A stretch of DNA of 61,797 nucleotides from assembly GCA_030613025.1 (NCBI GenBank), contig JAUWMT010000012.1, positions 1 through 61,797 of the forward strand. Reading direction: 5' to 3'. Below, one piece after another: positions 24,656 through 32,445 of the stretch. A model generated the notes under the pieces. The model was not told the DNA's origin. It made no database searches and saw nothing but the letters and a program-made list of their open reading frames with translations. The DNA is from Candidatus Cloacimonadota bacterium. GTDB lineage: Bacteria > Cloacimonadota > Cloacimonadia > JGIOTU-2. The translations under genes and the position numbers were made by a program. Position 1 is the first letter of the stretch. Every line of letters starts with the position of its first letter.

Positions 24656-27340
24656 TCAATGTGCATCATACCAGCTTTTGCCATAGCCGATATCAACCTT
24701 TATAGGAACGATACCGGCATACTCTTCCGGCAGCACATTCACCATCTCTTGTTTAATTATTTTTTTATAGGACTCGATCTTGTCTTTTTCTATTTCAAAA
24801 ACCAGTTCATCATGCACTTGAATGATCATCATTATCTCATCCTTTTTGTTAAATATCTTATTGTAAAGTGCATTCATTGCGATTTTTATCATATCCGCTG
24901 CCGTGCCCTGTATCGGCATGTTTATTGCCATGCGTTCTTCGTTTGACTGTACGTTTCTATTCCTGCTATTAATCCCCGGAAGGTACCTTCGCCTGTTGAA
25001 AATGGTCTTGACATATCCTTTATCATGAGCGAATTTTTTTGTTGATTCAAGATAGTTGTAAACACCTTTGTAAAAGGAAAAGTAATTATCTATAAATTCC
25101 TGTGCTTCTGCTCGAGAAATTCGCAGATCTTCCGATAATGAGAATGCACCCATTCCGTAAATGATGCCGAAATTTATCATTTTTGCCTGTCTTCTCTGAT
25201 CAGGAGTGACCTCTTTTTCATCAATCCCAAAAATAGTAGCAGCAGTTTGTGAATGTATATCTCCACCTTTGTTGAAATTCTCGATCATTCTTTGATCCTT
25301 TGAAAGCAGCGCAACAATGCGGAGTTCGATCTGGGAATAGTCGGCAGAAAGGATAAGATGGTCGCTTTTTTCTGGGATGAAACCCTTTCTCATCTCTCTA
25401 CCGATCTCAGTTCTGATCGGTATGTTCTGCAGGTTTGGATTGGAACTGGAAAGCCGCCCTGTTGCTGTAACGGTCTGATTAAATGAAGAATGTATGCGAT
25501 GAGTTCTGCGATTGATGAGTTTGGGAAATGCATTAATATAAGTACCCTGCAACTTCTTTAATTGTCGATAATCTATGATATCCTGAGCAAGCTCAAAGGT
25601 TCTGCTCAATTTTGTAAGCACCTCAATATCAGTCGAATAGCCGGTTTTTGTTCGCTTGATGACAGGCATTCCCATTTTCTCAAAAAGTATTTCGGAAAGC
25701 TGAGACGGTGAATCAATATTAAAGCTTTCTCCGGTTTTATAATGAATAGTATTTTTCAGTTCTTCGATTTTCTGATCGAGTTCTTTTGCTATCTTTTTGA
25801 AAAGGTCAAGGTCGATGTAAATGCCGTTTCTTTCCATTTGTGCAAGGGCTTTCACCAAAGGCATCTCAATATCATAAAAGAGTTTTGATAGTTCGACTTT
25901 ATCGATCTGGGGCTTTAGTTTTTCCCAAAGAAGAAAGGTGATATATGCATCTTCGGCAGCGTATTCTGCTGCTTTTTCGATCTCAGCTTCTCCAAATTGT
26001 ATTTGATTCCTACCTTTCCCGATTATTTCTACAATTGGTATCATTTTATGTTGAAGATACTTCATGCTGACTTCATTCAGATTGTGGCGGTGTTCTTCTG
26101 GGGCAAGCACATACGAAGCGATCATAGTGTCAAAATAAAGATTATGAATTTCAATCCCTTCATTTTGAAAAATCATGTAATCAAATTTGATATTATGCCC
26201 GATGAATTTTTTTGAATGATCCTCCAAAATTGGCTTTAAGTTTTTCAAAACTTCTATCTTATCGAGTTGCTTTCCAAAGATATGTCCGACAGGTATGTAG
26301 TAGGATTTTTCGTCATTTAAGCAAAAGGAAATGCCCACAATACGACCACTTATCGGGTTGCAGGAATCTGTTTCGAGGTCAACAGCGATCAATGTTGAAT
26401 TTTTCAGCAGAGATACAAGGTCAGAGAAAGATTTCTCAGTATCCACGATCTCATAAGAAAATTCCTTCTTTTTGGGCTGCTCGATCTCTCCATCAAAATG
26501 CTTCATAAAGGCATACATTTCGTAACGAGCACAGAAATCTTTTAATGCATCAGAAAAAATATCCGGCGTTTTCATGGAATCAATATTGAGATCGATGGGA
26601 ACATTTTTATCGAGAATTACAAGTTTTTTGGAAAGCCGTCCTTGGTCAGCATATTCAGTAATGTTGTCTTTTATTTTTTCAGAAGTTATCTCATCAGCAT
26701 GTCTTATAATTTCTTCGAGATCGCCATATTCCTGAATCAGTTTTGCTGCTGTTTTCGGTCCAATCTTTGGGATTCCGGGCACATTATCTGATGAGTCTCC
26801 GGCAAGAGCTAAAAGATCGACAATTTTTCCGGGTGGAACATCAAATTTTTCTTCAACCTCTTTGATGCCAATAAATTTGTCTTTTGAATGTTCATATAAT
26901 TTCACATGGTCGTTCACGAGCTGGTACAGATCTTTATCAGAAGATACAATAACAATATTATGTTCATTTTCATAACGCTCTGTTAGTGTGGCAATTATGT
27001 CGTCTGCTTCGTACCCGGATTTGGATAGTTTTGCAATGTGTGAAAGCTTAACCATCTCCAAAATCGGTTCTAACTGTTCGACCAGATCTTCGGGCATTTT
27101 ATCCCGCGTTGCTTTATATTCTTTGTAGGTTTTATGGCGGAATGTTGGCTCCCGCTCATCAAAAGTTATCACAAAATATTCCGGCTCAAAACGCTCAAGC
27201 AATGAAATAATTGTTCGCAGAAAACCGAAGATAGCGCTTGTGTTTTCGCCCTTGGAATTGATGAGTGGTCGGTTCTTGAAGGCAAAATAAGAACGATATA
27301 TTATGGCTGAGCCATCGATGACATATATTGATTTTTTCAT
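24656..27340 (-). CDS. polA: DNA polymerase I
   Basis: Repair and Okazaki-fragment polymerase. About 894 residues in three domains: 5'-3' exonuclease (1 to about 290: YVIDGSAIIYRSYFAF, SGYEADDIIAT, GDSSDNVPGIPKIGPKTA), 3'-5' exonuclease (about 310-490, with the DxE motif VDLETDSCNP and intact FDTMIASYVL, so proofreading looks active), and the family A polymerase (SADYSQIELRIVA motif A, RRQAKMINFGIIYGMGA motif B, VHDELVFEI motif C). Start set at 27338-27340 (MKKSIYVIDG), matching family N-termini; upstream ATGs add an unconserved tail. Confidence 0.97.
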   Translation of the reverse strand: MKKSIYVIDGSAIIYRSYFAFKNRPLINSKGENTSAIFGFLRTIISLLERFEPEYFVITFDEREPTFRHKTYKEYKATRDKMPEDLVEQLEPILEMVKLSHIAKLSKSGYEADDIIATLTERYENEHNIVIVSSDKDLYQLVNDHVKLYEHSKDKFIGIKEVEEKFDVPPGKIVDLLALAGDSSDNVPGIPKIGPKTAAKLIQEYGDLEEIIRHADEITSEKIKDNITEYADQGRLSKKLVILDKNVPIDLNIDSMKTPDIFSDALKDFCARYEMYAFMKHFDGEIEQPKKKEFSYEIVDTEKSFSDLVSLLKNSTLIAVDLETDSCNPISGRIVGISFCLNDEKSYYIPVGHIFGKQLDKIEVLKNLKPILEDHSKKFIGHNIKFDYMIFQNEGIEIHNLYFDTMIASYVLAPEEHRHNLNEVSMKYLQHKMIPIVEIIGKGRNQIQFGEAEIEKAAEYAAEDAYITFLLWEKLKPQIDKVELSKLFYDIEMPLVKALAQMERNGIYIDLDLFKKIAKELDQKIEELKNTIHYKTGESFNIDSPSQLSEILFEKMGMPVIKRTKTGYSTDIEVLTKLSRTFELAQDIIDYRQLKKLQGTYINAFPKLINRRTHRIHSSFNQTVTATGRLSSSNPNLQNIPIRTEIGREMRKGFIPEKSDHLILSADYSQIELRIVALLSKDQRMIENFNKGGDIHSQTAATIFGIDEKEVTPDQRRQAKMINFGIIYGMGAFSLSEDLRISRAEAQEFIDNYFSFYKGVYNYLESTKKFAHDKGYVKTIFNRRRYLPGINSRNRNVQSNEERMAINMPIQGTAADMIKIAMNALYNKIFNKKDEIMMIIQVHDELVFEIEKDKIESYKKIIKQEMVNVLPEEYAGIVPIKVDIGYGKSWYDAH

Positions 27341-27370
27341 ACGAACATTTCTTGTAACCTTTGATGAAGT

Positions 27371-27387
27371 GTCAATAATAAATTGAC
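27371..27387. promoter_or_regulatory. Back-to-back TTGAC boxes between polA and the amidase gene
   Basis: GTCAAT-AATAA-ATTGAC is a perfect inverted repeat in the 86-bp divergent gap. Each arm provides a TTGAC(A) -35-like box pointing outward: rightward TTGACA at 27383-27388 and leftward TTGACA at 27371-27376 with its last A from 27370 uncertain. -10 boxes are weak by eye. It could be a shared divergent promoter or a small operator. Confidence 0.4.
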
Positions 27388-27426
27388 AAAAATTGTTCAA
27401 ATTAAAAGACATCATATTAATCTAAC

Positions 27427-28548
27427 ATGAAAATTAAAAGATATTTGATAATAGTTTTGTTGTTGCTTTTTGGCTCTAAACTTTGGGCAAAAGAATATGC
27501 AGTGTCTTACCTAAATTTTACCCGAAAGGACCATTTGCCGGTTATGGAGATCGAAGGCAGAAATTTTATAAATCTCTATGATATCGAGCGCATCTTTGAT
27601 GGTTCTATTAAAGCAGATCAGAAATCACAAACCATTGATCTTGTAATTTTTGAAAAGAAATGCGAGTTTTCATTTTTCAATAACTGGGTTCATTTTGGAA
27701 AGCATAGCTACAATCTTCATAATGATATTCAGGTCATAAACGGATTCTTTTATGTGCCGGAATATTTTCTGAATCTCTGTGCTGTTAAATTTTTTCCCGA
27801 AGAAGTTATATTAGATGACGGATCGATCATTATCAATTTTCCCTCAATGGAGCAATATCTTATAAAGACAATTGTACTCGATCCGGGGCATGGCGGGAAA
27901 GACCCCGGTGCAGTAGGACGAATTCTCGGACTGAAAGAAAAGGATATTGTGTTGAATATTGCAAAGAAAGTGAAAGCTCATCTCGAAAAAAATCTCGATG
28001 TAAACGTACTTCTTACACGGCATGATGACAGGTTTGTATCGCTGGGTGAAAGAACGGATTTTGCTAATGAAAACCAGGCAGATATTTTTGTAAGCATTCA
28101 CTGTAATGCAGCTTATAACACTAAGGCAAACGGCTCTGAAGTATATTTTCTTTCCACTGCACAAACTCATGAAGCACGAGCTGTTGAGGCAATGGAAAAT
28201 GAAGTTATCAAGTTTGAAGATCAGGAGAGTATTGCTCGATACACCGATCTTGATTTTATCCTTTACGATATGCGCCAGACAGAATATCTGAATGAGAGCA
28301 GTGAACTTTCAGAGATGTGCCAGAAGCAGCTTGTCAATACACTCTCCACAAAAAATAATGGCGTGCGTCAGGCAAACTTCTATGTGCTCCGGGGTGCGTT
28401 TATGCCGGCAGTATTAGTAGAGGTTGCATATCTTTCAAACAAATATGAAGAGAAAAAACTGCTTTCGAAAGATTTTCAGGCAAGAGCTGCAAAAGCTATA
28501 TATACAAGCATTAAGCAGTTCAAAAATAAATACGATAAGATGAATTAA
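27427..28548 (+). CDS. N-acetylmuramoyl-L-alanine amidase (Amidase_3)
   Basis: Zinc amidase that cleaves the peptide from muramic acid in peptidoglycan, used in daughter-cell separation. The 373-residue protein has a signal peptide (MKIKRYLIIVLLLLFGSKLWA), an N-terminal domain resembling the copper-amine-oxidase-N/AMIN region (about 25-140), and the catalytic domain: TIVLDPGHGGKDPGAVG (Zn His), KEKDIVLNIAKKV (Zn Glu region), TRHDDRFVSLGERT, DIFVSIHCNA (Zn His), and the catalytic Glu in PAVLVEVAYLSN. It is divergent from polA. Confidence 0.94.
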   Translation: MKIKRYLIIVLLLLFGSKLWAKEYAVSYLNFTRKDHLPVMEIEGRNFINLYDIERIFDGSIKADQKSQTIDLVIFEKKCEFSFFNNWVHFGKHSYNLHNDIQVINGFFYVPEYFLNLCAVKFFPEEVILDDGSIIINFPSMEQYLIKTIVLDPGHGGKDPGAVGRILGLKEKDIVLNIAKKVKAHLEKNLDVNVLLTRHDDRFVSLGERTDFANENQADIFVSIHCNAAYNTKANGSEVYFLSTAQTHEARAVEAMENEVIKFEDQESIARYTDLDFILYDMRQTEYLNESSELSEMCQKQLVNTLSTKNNGVRQANFYVLRGAFMPAVLVEVAYLSNKYEEKKLLSKDFQARAAKAIYTSIKQFKNKYDKMN

Positions 28549-28569
28549 ATTTTTGTCAGGAGAAAAAAC

Positions 28570-30138
28570 ATGAAAAAATTATTTCTGCTTTTTTTGATAT
28601 GTTACCTGCTTCTTACTTTTAATGTTTCTGCCAAATCGATGTTTGCGATCGGCAATATGTACGGGGCACCAAGTACTGTCATTCTTTCTTATGATCTACA
28701 GCATGAAGGGATTCAAATGCAGGAGATTCTGAATATTCCCAATCATGGAACAGGCGCGTATGATATGTCCGTCGAACCGGAAAATGAGATTCTATTTATC
28801 TCTTTCAGGAACAGTAATATTATCGAAATAGTAAATGCGTCCTTATTGACGAGTAGAGGATATGCTGAAATTGGGGGGATCTCGAATCCAGCAAGTATTA
28901 GTTACGATAATGAAACAAATACTCTTTTTGCCCTTGAAAGAAATACCAATAAACTTTTCGAATATTCATGGGATTTTCAGGATACGACTTTCACTCCGCT
29001 TATTGAATCACCTTACTATATTGAGCTCGATAATATCGTGAGCGGTCAGGATCTTGCTTTTGATGATCAAAACATGCTGCTTTACGTTGCTGATAGCTCT
29101 CAAACGCAAGTTCATTATTTTTCTGCTTATGACCTGTCACATTCAGGAAGCATAGAAGTTGACCAAAAACCGACGTCTATCGCAATTAATGATGGAAAAT
29201 ATCTCTATGTTGCGAATAACAGCTATGGGTCAAAGATCCTTCAATATGATCTCAATTCCTTATCCGTTCGCTCCTACGCACTTTCTGCAGGTAGCTATGT
29301 CATAAAGTTAGCAGTCGATAAGCTCACTGGAAATTTATTTGCCTCTTTGAGTACAACATCAGGTATAAATAAAATTCTTGTATTTAATGATCTTCTTGAG
29401 GTGCTCTATGAACTTGAAGATGAGGAATTAGTCTATCCTTCCGGAATATGTGTACCTGATCAGGATATTGGCTACAATCCCTTTGATGTGCAGAAAGATG
29501 ATGGGATCTTCACCTGGATATCTCCAAACAGTGTGATGCGCTATACTATCTCATTTAAAAATTTGTTGAACTATCAATTAGATAATGTGCTCATCACAGA
29601 TTGGCTCCCTTCTGAACAGCATGTTTCCATGCATAATGTGAGTACTGGAGGCATCTATGATCAGCAGGAACATACTGTTACTTGGAATATCGGAAATCTG
29701 CCTGCAGGTGGAAACGAAGAAGAAGTCTGGGTAGAGGTGAGAGTACTTTCCGGCATACAGACTCCGGACACGCTCATTAATTATTGCACAGTTGGAAATG
29801 ATATTGTTACCACGACAAAGTATATTCAAACTCTTGTAAAAAGTGCCACTCCTGTCACACAATCCTACTTTGATCCGAATCCATATAATCCGGAAATAGA
29901 TGGGGGTTTGGGCATTGCGAATTTGAACTTTTCACATGATGATTCACCAATAACACAAGTGAAGATTTATGATATATCAGGCGAAATAGTTCTTGAAGAT
30001 ACGGATTTGAGTTCTAATGAGGTAACCTGGAACGGAAAAAATGGAGCTGGCGAATACGTGTCGAATGGTGTATATTTCATGATCGTGAAGAATAACGCCG
30101 GTGAGAAAGCTGTCATTAAAATTGCTGTGCTGCGGTAA
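28570..30138 (+). CDS. Secreted beta-propeller/DUF11-like protein with sorting domain
   Basis: A 522-residue exported protein: signal peptide (MKKLFLLFLICYLLLTFNVSA); a propeller-like region about 25-300 with repeats such as LAFDDQNMLLYVADSS and LAVDKLTGNLFASLS; a DUF11-like Ig domain about 305-430 (MRYTISFKNLLNYQLDNVLITDWLP ... TVTWNIGNLPAGG); and a C-terminal FlgD-like sorting domain (SYFDPNPYNPE ... KIYDISGEIV ... WNGKNGAGEYVSNGVYFMIVKNNAGEK). The final IKIAVLR closely matches the ending of the 32446 gene product. The function is unknown; likely surface-displayed or released. It is first of a five-gene run ending with a PorV-like gene. Confidence 0.83.
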   Translation: MKKLFLLFLICYLLLTFNVSAKSMFAIGNMYGAPSTVILSYDLQHEGIQMQEILNIPNHGTGAYDMSVEPENEILFISFRNSNIIEIVNASLLTSRGYAEIGGISNPASISYDNETNTLFALERNTNKLFEYSWDFQDTTFTPLIESPYYIELDNIVSGQDLAFDDQNMLLYVADSSQTQVHYFSAYDLSHSGSIEVDQKPTSIAINDGKYLYVANNSYGSKILQYDLNSLSVRSYALSAGSYVIKLAVDKLTGNLFASLSTTSGINKILVFNDLLEVLYELEDEELVYPSGICVPDQDIGYNPFDVQKDDGIFTWISPNSVMRYTISFKNLLNYQLDNVLITDWLPSEQHVSMHNVSTGGIYDQQEHTVTWNIGNLPAGGNEEEVWVEVRVLSGIQTPDTLINYCTVGNDIVTTTKYIQTLVKSATPVTQSYFDPNPYNPEIDGGLGIANLNFSHDDSPITQVKIYDISGEIVLEDTDLSSNEVTWNGKNGAGEYVSNGVYFMIVKNNAGEKAVIKIAVLR

Positions 30139-30202
30139 AATAAATGTTAGATTATATTGACATTATTTTCAATAAATAATTGAAATCTTAAAAGAGGTTT
30201 AT

Positions 30203-30865
30203 ATGAAATTTTATAAAATATTTATGATTGGCGTGTTACTGATATTGTTCTCCTCATTGTTATGTGCACAAACTCCTGATTCACTAATCATGAAAATTAA
30301 TGAAAGCACCTACAAAATTGATAATATCAAAATTGATATTGCCAACAGAGAGATTACCTTTCCTGCAGAATTCAATATGAACAGGGGACTTATCGAAACC
30401 ATTCTCGTTGGTCCACAGGGACATCTGCATGAAACGATATTGAAGACAGATGCTCTCCCTGCATATATTCAGACATCGTTATTGCTTCTTGGGTTGGAAT
30501 GCGGACAGAATATGGAGCTTGGAAATTATAACACAGTGCCTGAGGGTGATTCTTTGCTTGTGTATGCAATATGGACTGATACTCTTGGGGTCACACACGA
30601 GGAACGGGTCGAGCGTTTAGTTTGGAATGTTCCTCAGAAACGGGAGATGCTGAAGACTCATTGGATATTTCTCGGTTCAAAGATCATTGATGGACAATTT
30701 ATGGCAGGTCTCGATCAAAATATTATGAGAACCTATCATGATCCCTTTACGATAATCCACAATCCGCTTCCTACCATTACAGATGACACATTCTATGAAG
30801 CAAACAAAAACATCGTTCCTGCAAAAGGGACAAAAGCAATGATCAAGATCAAGGCATTAGATTAG
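30203..30865 (+). CDS. YdjY-domain exported protein
   Basis: A 220-residue protein with signal peptide (MKFYKIFMIGVLLILFSSLLCAQ). The core matches the YdjY domain: ITFPAEFNMNRGLIETILVGPQGHLHETILKTDALPAYIQTSLLLLGLECG, and later DPFTIIHNPLPTITDDTFYEANKNIVP. The domain's function is not established; E. coli YdjY is described as a ferredoxin-like lipoprotein with a C-terminal Fe-S motif, absent here. An Fe-S module is instead encoded two genes downstream (31989), which may be the separated counterpart; that is inference. It sits 16 bp before the next gene. Confidence 0.8.
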   Translation: MKFYKIFMIGVLLILFSSLLCAQTPDSLIMKINESTYKIDNIKIDIANREITFPAEFNMNRGLIETILVGPQGHLHETILKTDALPAYIQTSLLLLGLECGQNMELGNYNTVPEGDSLLVYAIWTDTLGVTHEERVERLVWNVPQKREMLKTHWIFLGSKIIDGQFMAGLDQNIMRTYHDPFTIIHNPLPTITDDTFYEANKNIVPAKGTKAMIKIKALD

Positions 30866-30881
30866 CTTTCGGAGGATATAT

Positions 30882-31985
30882 ATGAAACGAATTTTTTTAA
30901 TTGTGATTATGATACTTATTGTTGTTTCTTTTGGTCATGCAGAAATTGATCTCTCATTAGCTCATGAGATGGAACATTCTATTAAGTTAGGTTTGCAGTG
31001 GCTTGTGGACCAGCAGGAAGATAATGGAAGCTGGCAATACTATCCTGCGATCTCTGCTCTCGCTGTCATTGCGATCATAAACAGTAATCCGAACATCAGC
31101 TATCAGTTCGAACCAGTGGCAAAAGGGCTGGGATTTATTGCAAGTTGTGCCAAACTCGATGGCTCAATTTATACTGATAATATGCCCAATTACAATACAT
31201 CCATCTGTTTGATGGCGCTCAAAGAAGGCAATGACCCTCAATATTACGATATTATCGATAGGGGAGAGAAATACCTGCTCGGTTTGCAAATCGATGAGGA
31301 AGAGGGGTATTCTGCAGACAGTTTATACTATGGTGGAGTTGGTTATGGTGGGGATCAGAGACCCGATTTATCTAACCTGCAATGGGCTCTGGAAGCAATG
31401 CTCGAGCGTGAACCGGTTTATACAGATGAACTTGAACTCAACAAGAAAGAAATTACCAATATTGAGGAAAAGAAGCTCTTTTTTGATAAAGCAATAATTT
31501 TTCTGCAGCGTTGCCAGAATCTTGAAGAGTATAATCCGGAATCCTATTCTGAAAACGATGGTGGATTTATGTACGAGCCAGGTAAAAGTAAAGCAGGCGG
31601 ATCAACGTCCTACGGAAATATGACCTATGCCGGACTGAAAAGCATGATCTATGCCAAGCTGGATAAAGACGACCCGCGCGTGCAGGCAGCGTATAATTGG
31701 ATAAGCAATCAATTTATAGTAGAAACCAATCCATTACTCGGCAATCAGGGACTTTTTTATTATTATCTCATGATGGCAAAAGCACTTACTGCCTATGATG
31801 CTGATATTATTGTCGGAGACGACGGCATCCAACATGACTGGAGAGCTGAACTCGCAAACCAGATCATAAAAATTCAGAAAGAAGAGGGTTGGTGGCAGAA
31901 CGAGAATGGCAGATGGTGGGAAAATAATAAAGTACTTGTGACAACCTATTGCATTATCAGTCTCGAAGAAATTCTAAAAGGGTAA
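30882..31985 (+). CDS. Exported prenyltransferase/squalene-oxidase-repeat (alpha/alpha-toroid) protein
   Basis: A 367-residue protein with signal peptide (MKRIFLIVIMILIVVSFGHA). The body carries repeats of the terpenoid-cyclase/prenyltransferase toroid: GLQWLVDQQEDNGSWQYYPAISALAVIAI, YNTSICLMALKEG, FLQRCQNL, and the closing EEGWWQNENGRWW. No cyclase DxDD or QW pattern convincing enough for a catalytic call is present, so a binding toroid (as in transcobalamin or TED-like proteins) is as likely as an enzyme. GGAGG precedes the ATG. It ends 3 bp before the Fe-S module gene. Confidence 0.82.
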   Translation: MKRIFLIVIMILIVVSFGHAEIDLSLAHEMEHSIKLGLQWLVDQQEDNGSWQYYPAISALAVIAIINSNPNISYQFEPVAKGLGFIASCAKLDGSIYTDNMPNYNTSICLMALKEGNDPQYYDIIDRGEKYLLGLQIDEEEGYSADSLYYGGVGYGGDQRPDLSNLQWALEAMLEREPVYTDELELNKKEITNIEEKKLFFDKAIIFLQRCQNLEEYNPESYSENDGGFMYEPGKSKAGGSTSYGNMTYAGLKSMIYAKLDKDDPRVQAAYNWISNQFIVETNPLLGNQGLFYYYLMMAKALTAYDADIIVGDDGIQHDWRAELANQIIKIQKEEGWWQNENGRWWENNKVLVTTYCIISLEEILKG

Positions 31986-31988
31986 TCG

Positions 31989-32327
31989 ATGTCTGCTTCA
32001 TTCTCTGCAACACGCAAGAACAAGCAAACCTATCCTATTTTGACAGAGAATAGCACATTTGCTAATTATTTTTCACAAATTATTGACAAGCCCGTAGATT
32101 TTTCTTTACAAAATTTTTGCACAAAATGTAAATGTAAATTATGCATTGATGCATGTGAAGTGTTTGCGATTTCGTGTGAAGCAGTGGCTTCATATAAAAT
32201 AAAGAGTGTCTCGAATAATCCAGGAGTTAAACGCTGGGTCGTTGATGTTGAGAAATGCTACATGTTTTGGATTGAGAATGGCGGCGGATGTTCAAACTGT
32301 ATTGCAGCGTGTCCCTTTTCGAAATAA
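31989..32327 (+). CDS. Stand-alone double [4Fe-4S] cluster protein, reductive-dehalogenase-like module
   Basis: A 112-residue protein without a signal peptide. Its C-terminal 70 residues match the Fe-S region of RdhA-type reductive dehalogenases and QueG: FCTKCKCKLCIDACEVFAIS for cluster one, then NNPGVKRWVVDVEKCYMFWIENGGGCSNCIAACPFSK for cluster two (compare RdhA 'G-(F/V)-K-(R/K)-W-x-x-(N/D)-x-x-KC-x-x-FW-x-ENG-x-x-C-x-x-C-I-x-x-CP'). The cobalamin-binding N-terminal domain is absent. Either a genuine mini-ferredoxin or a remnant; the tight 3-bp spacing to the upstream gene argues for a maintained gene. Confidence 0.78.
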   Translation: MSASFSATRKNKQTYPILTENSTFANYFSQIIDKPVDFSLQNFCTKCKCKLCIDACEVFAISCEAVASYKIKSVSNNPGVKRWVVDVEKCYMFWIENGGGCSNCIAACPFSK

Positions 32328-32445
32328 TTATGAAAAATTTAAAAATGCACACAGATTATTTAATGTCTAAAATAGGCACAATTTTGAATACTACTTTCTT
32401 AAATAGTTTTTATAATTTATTAATCAAAATTTAAAGGAGAACAGG

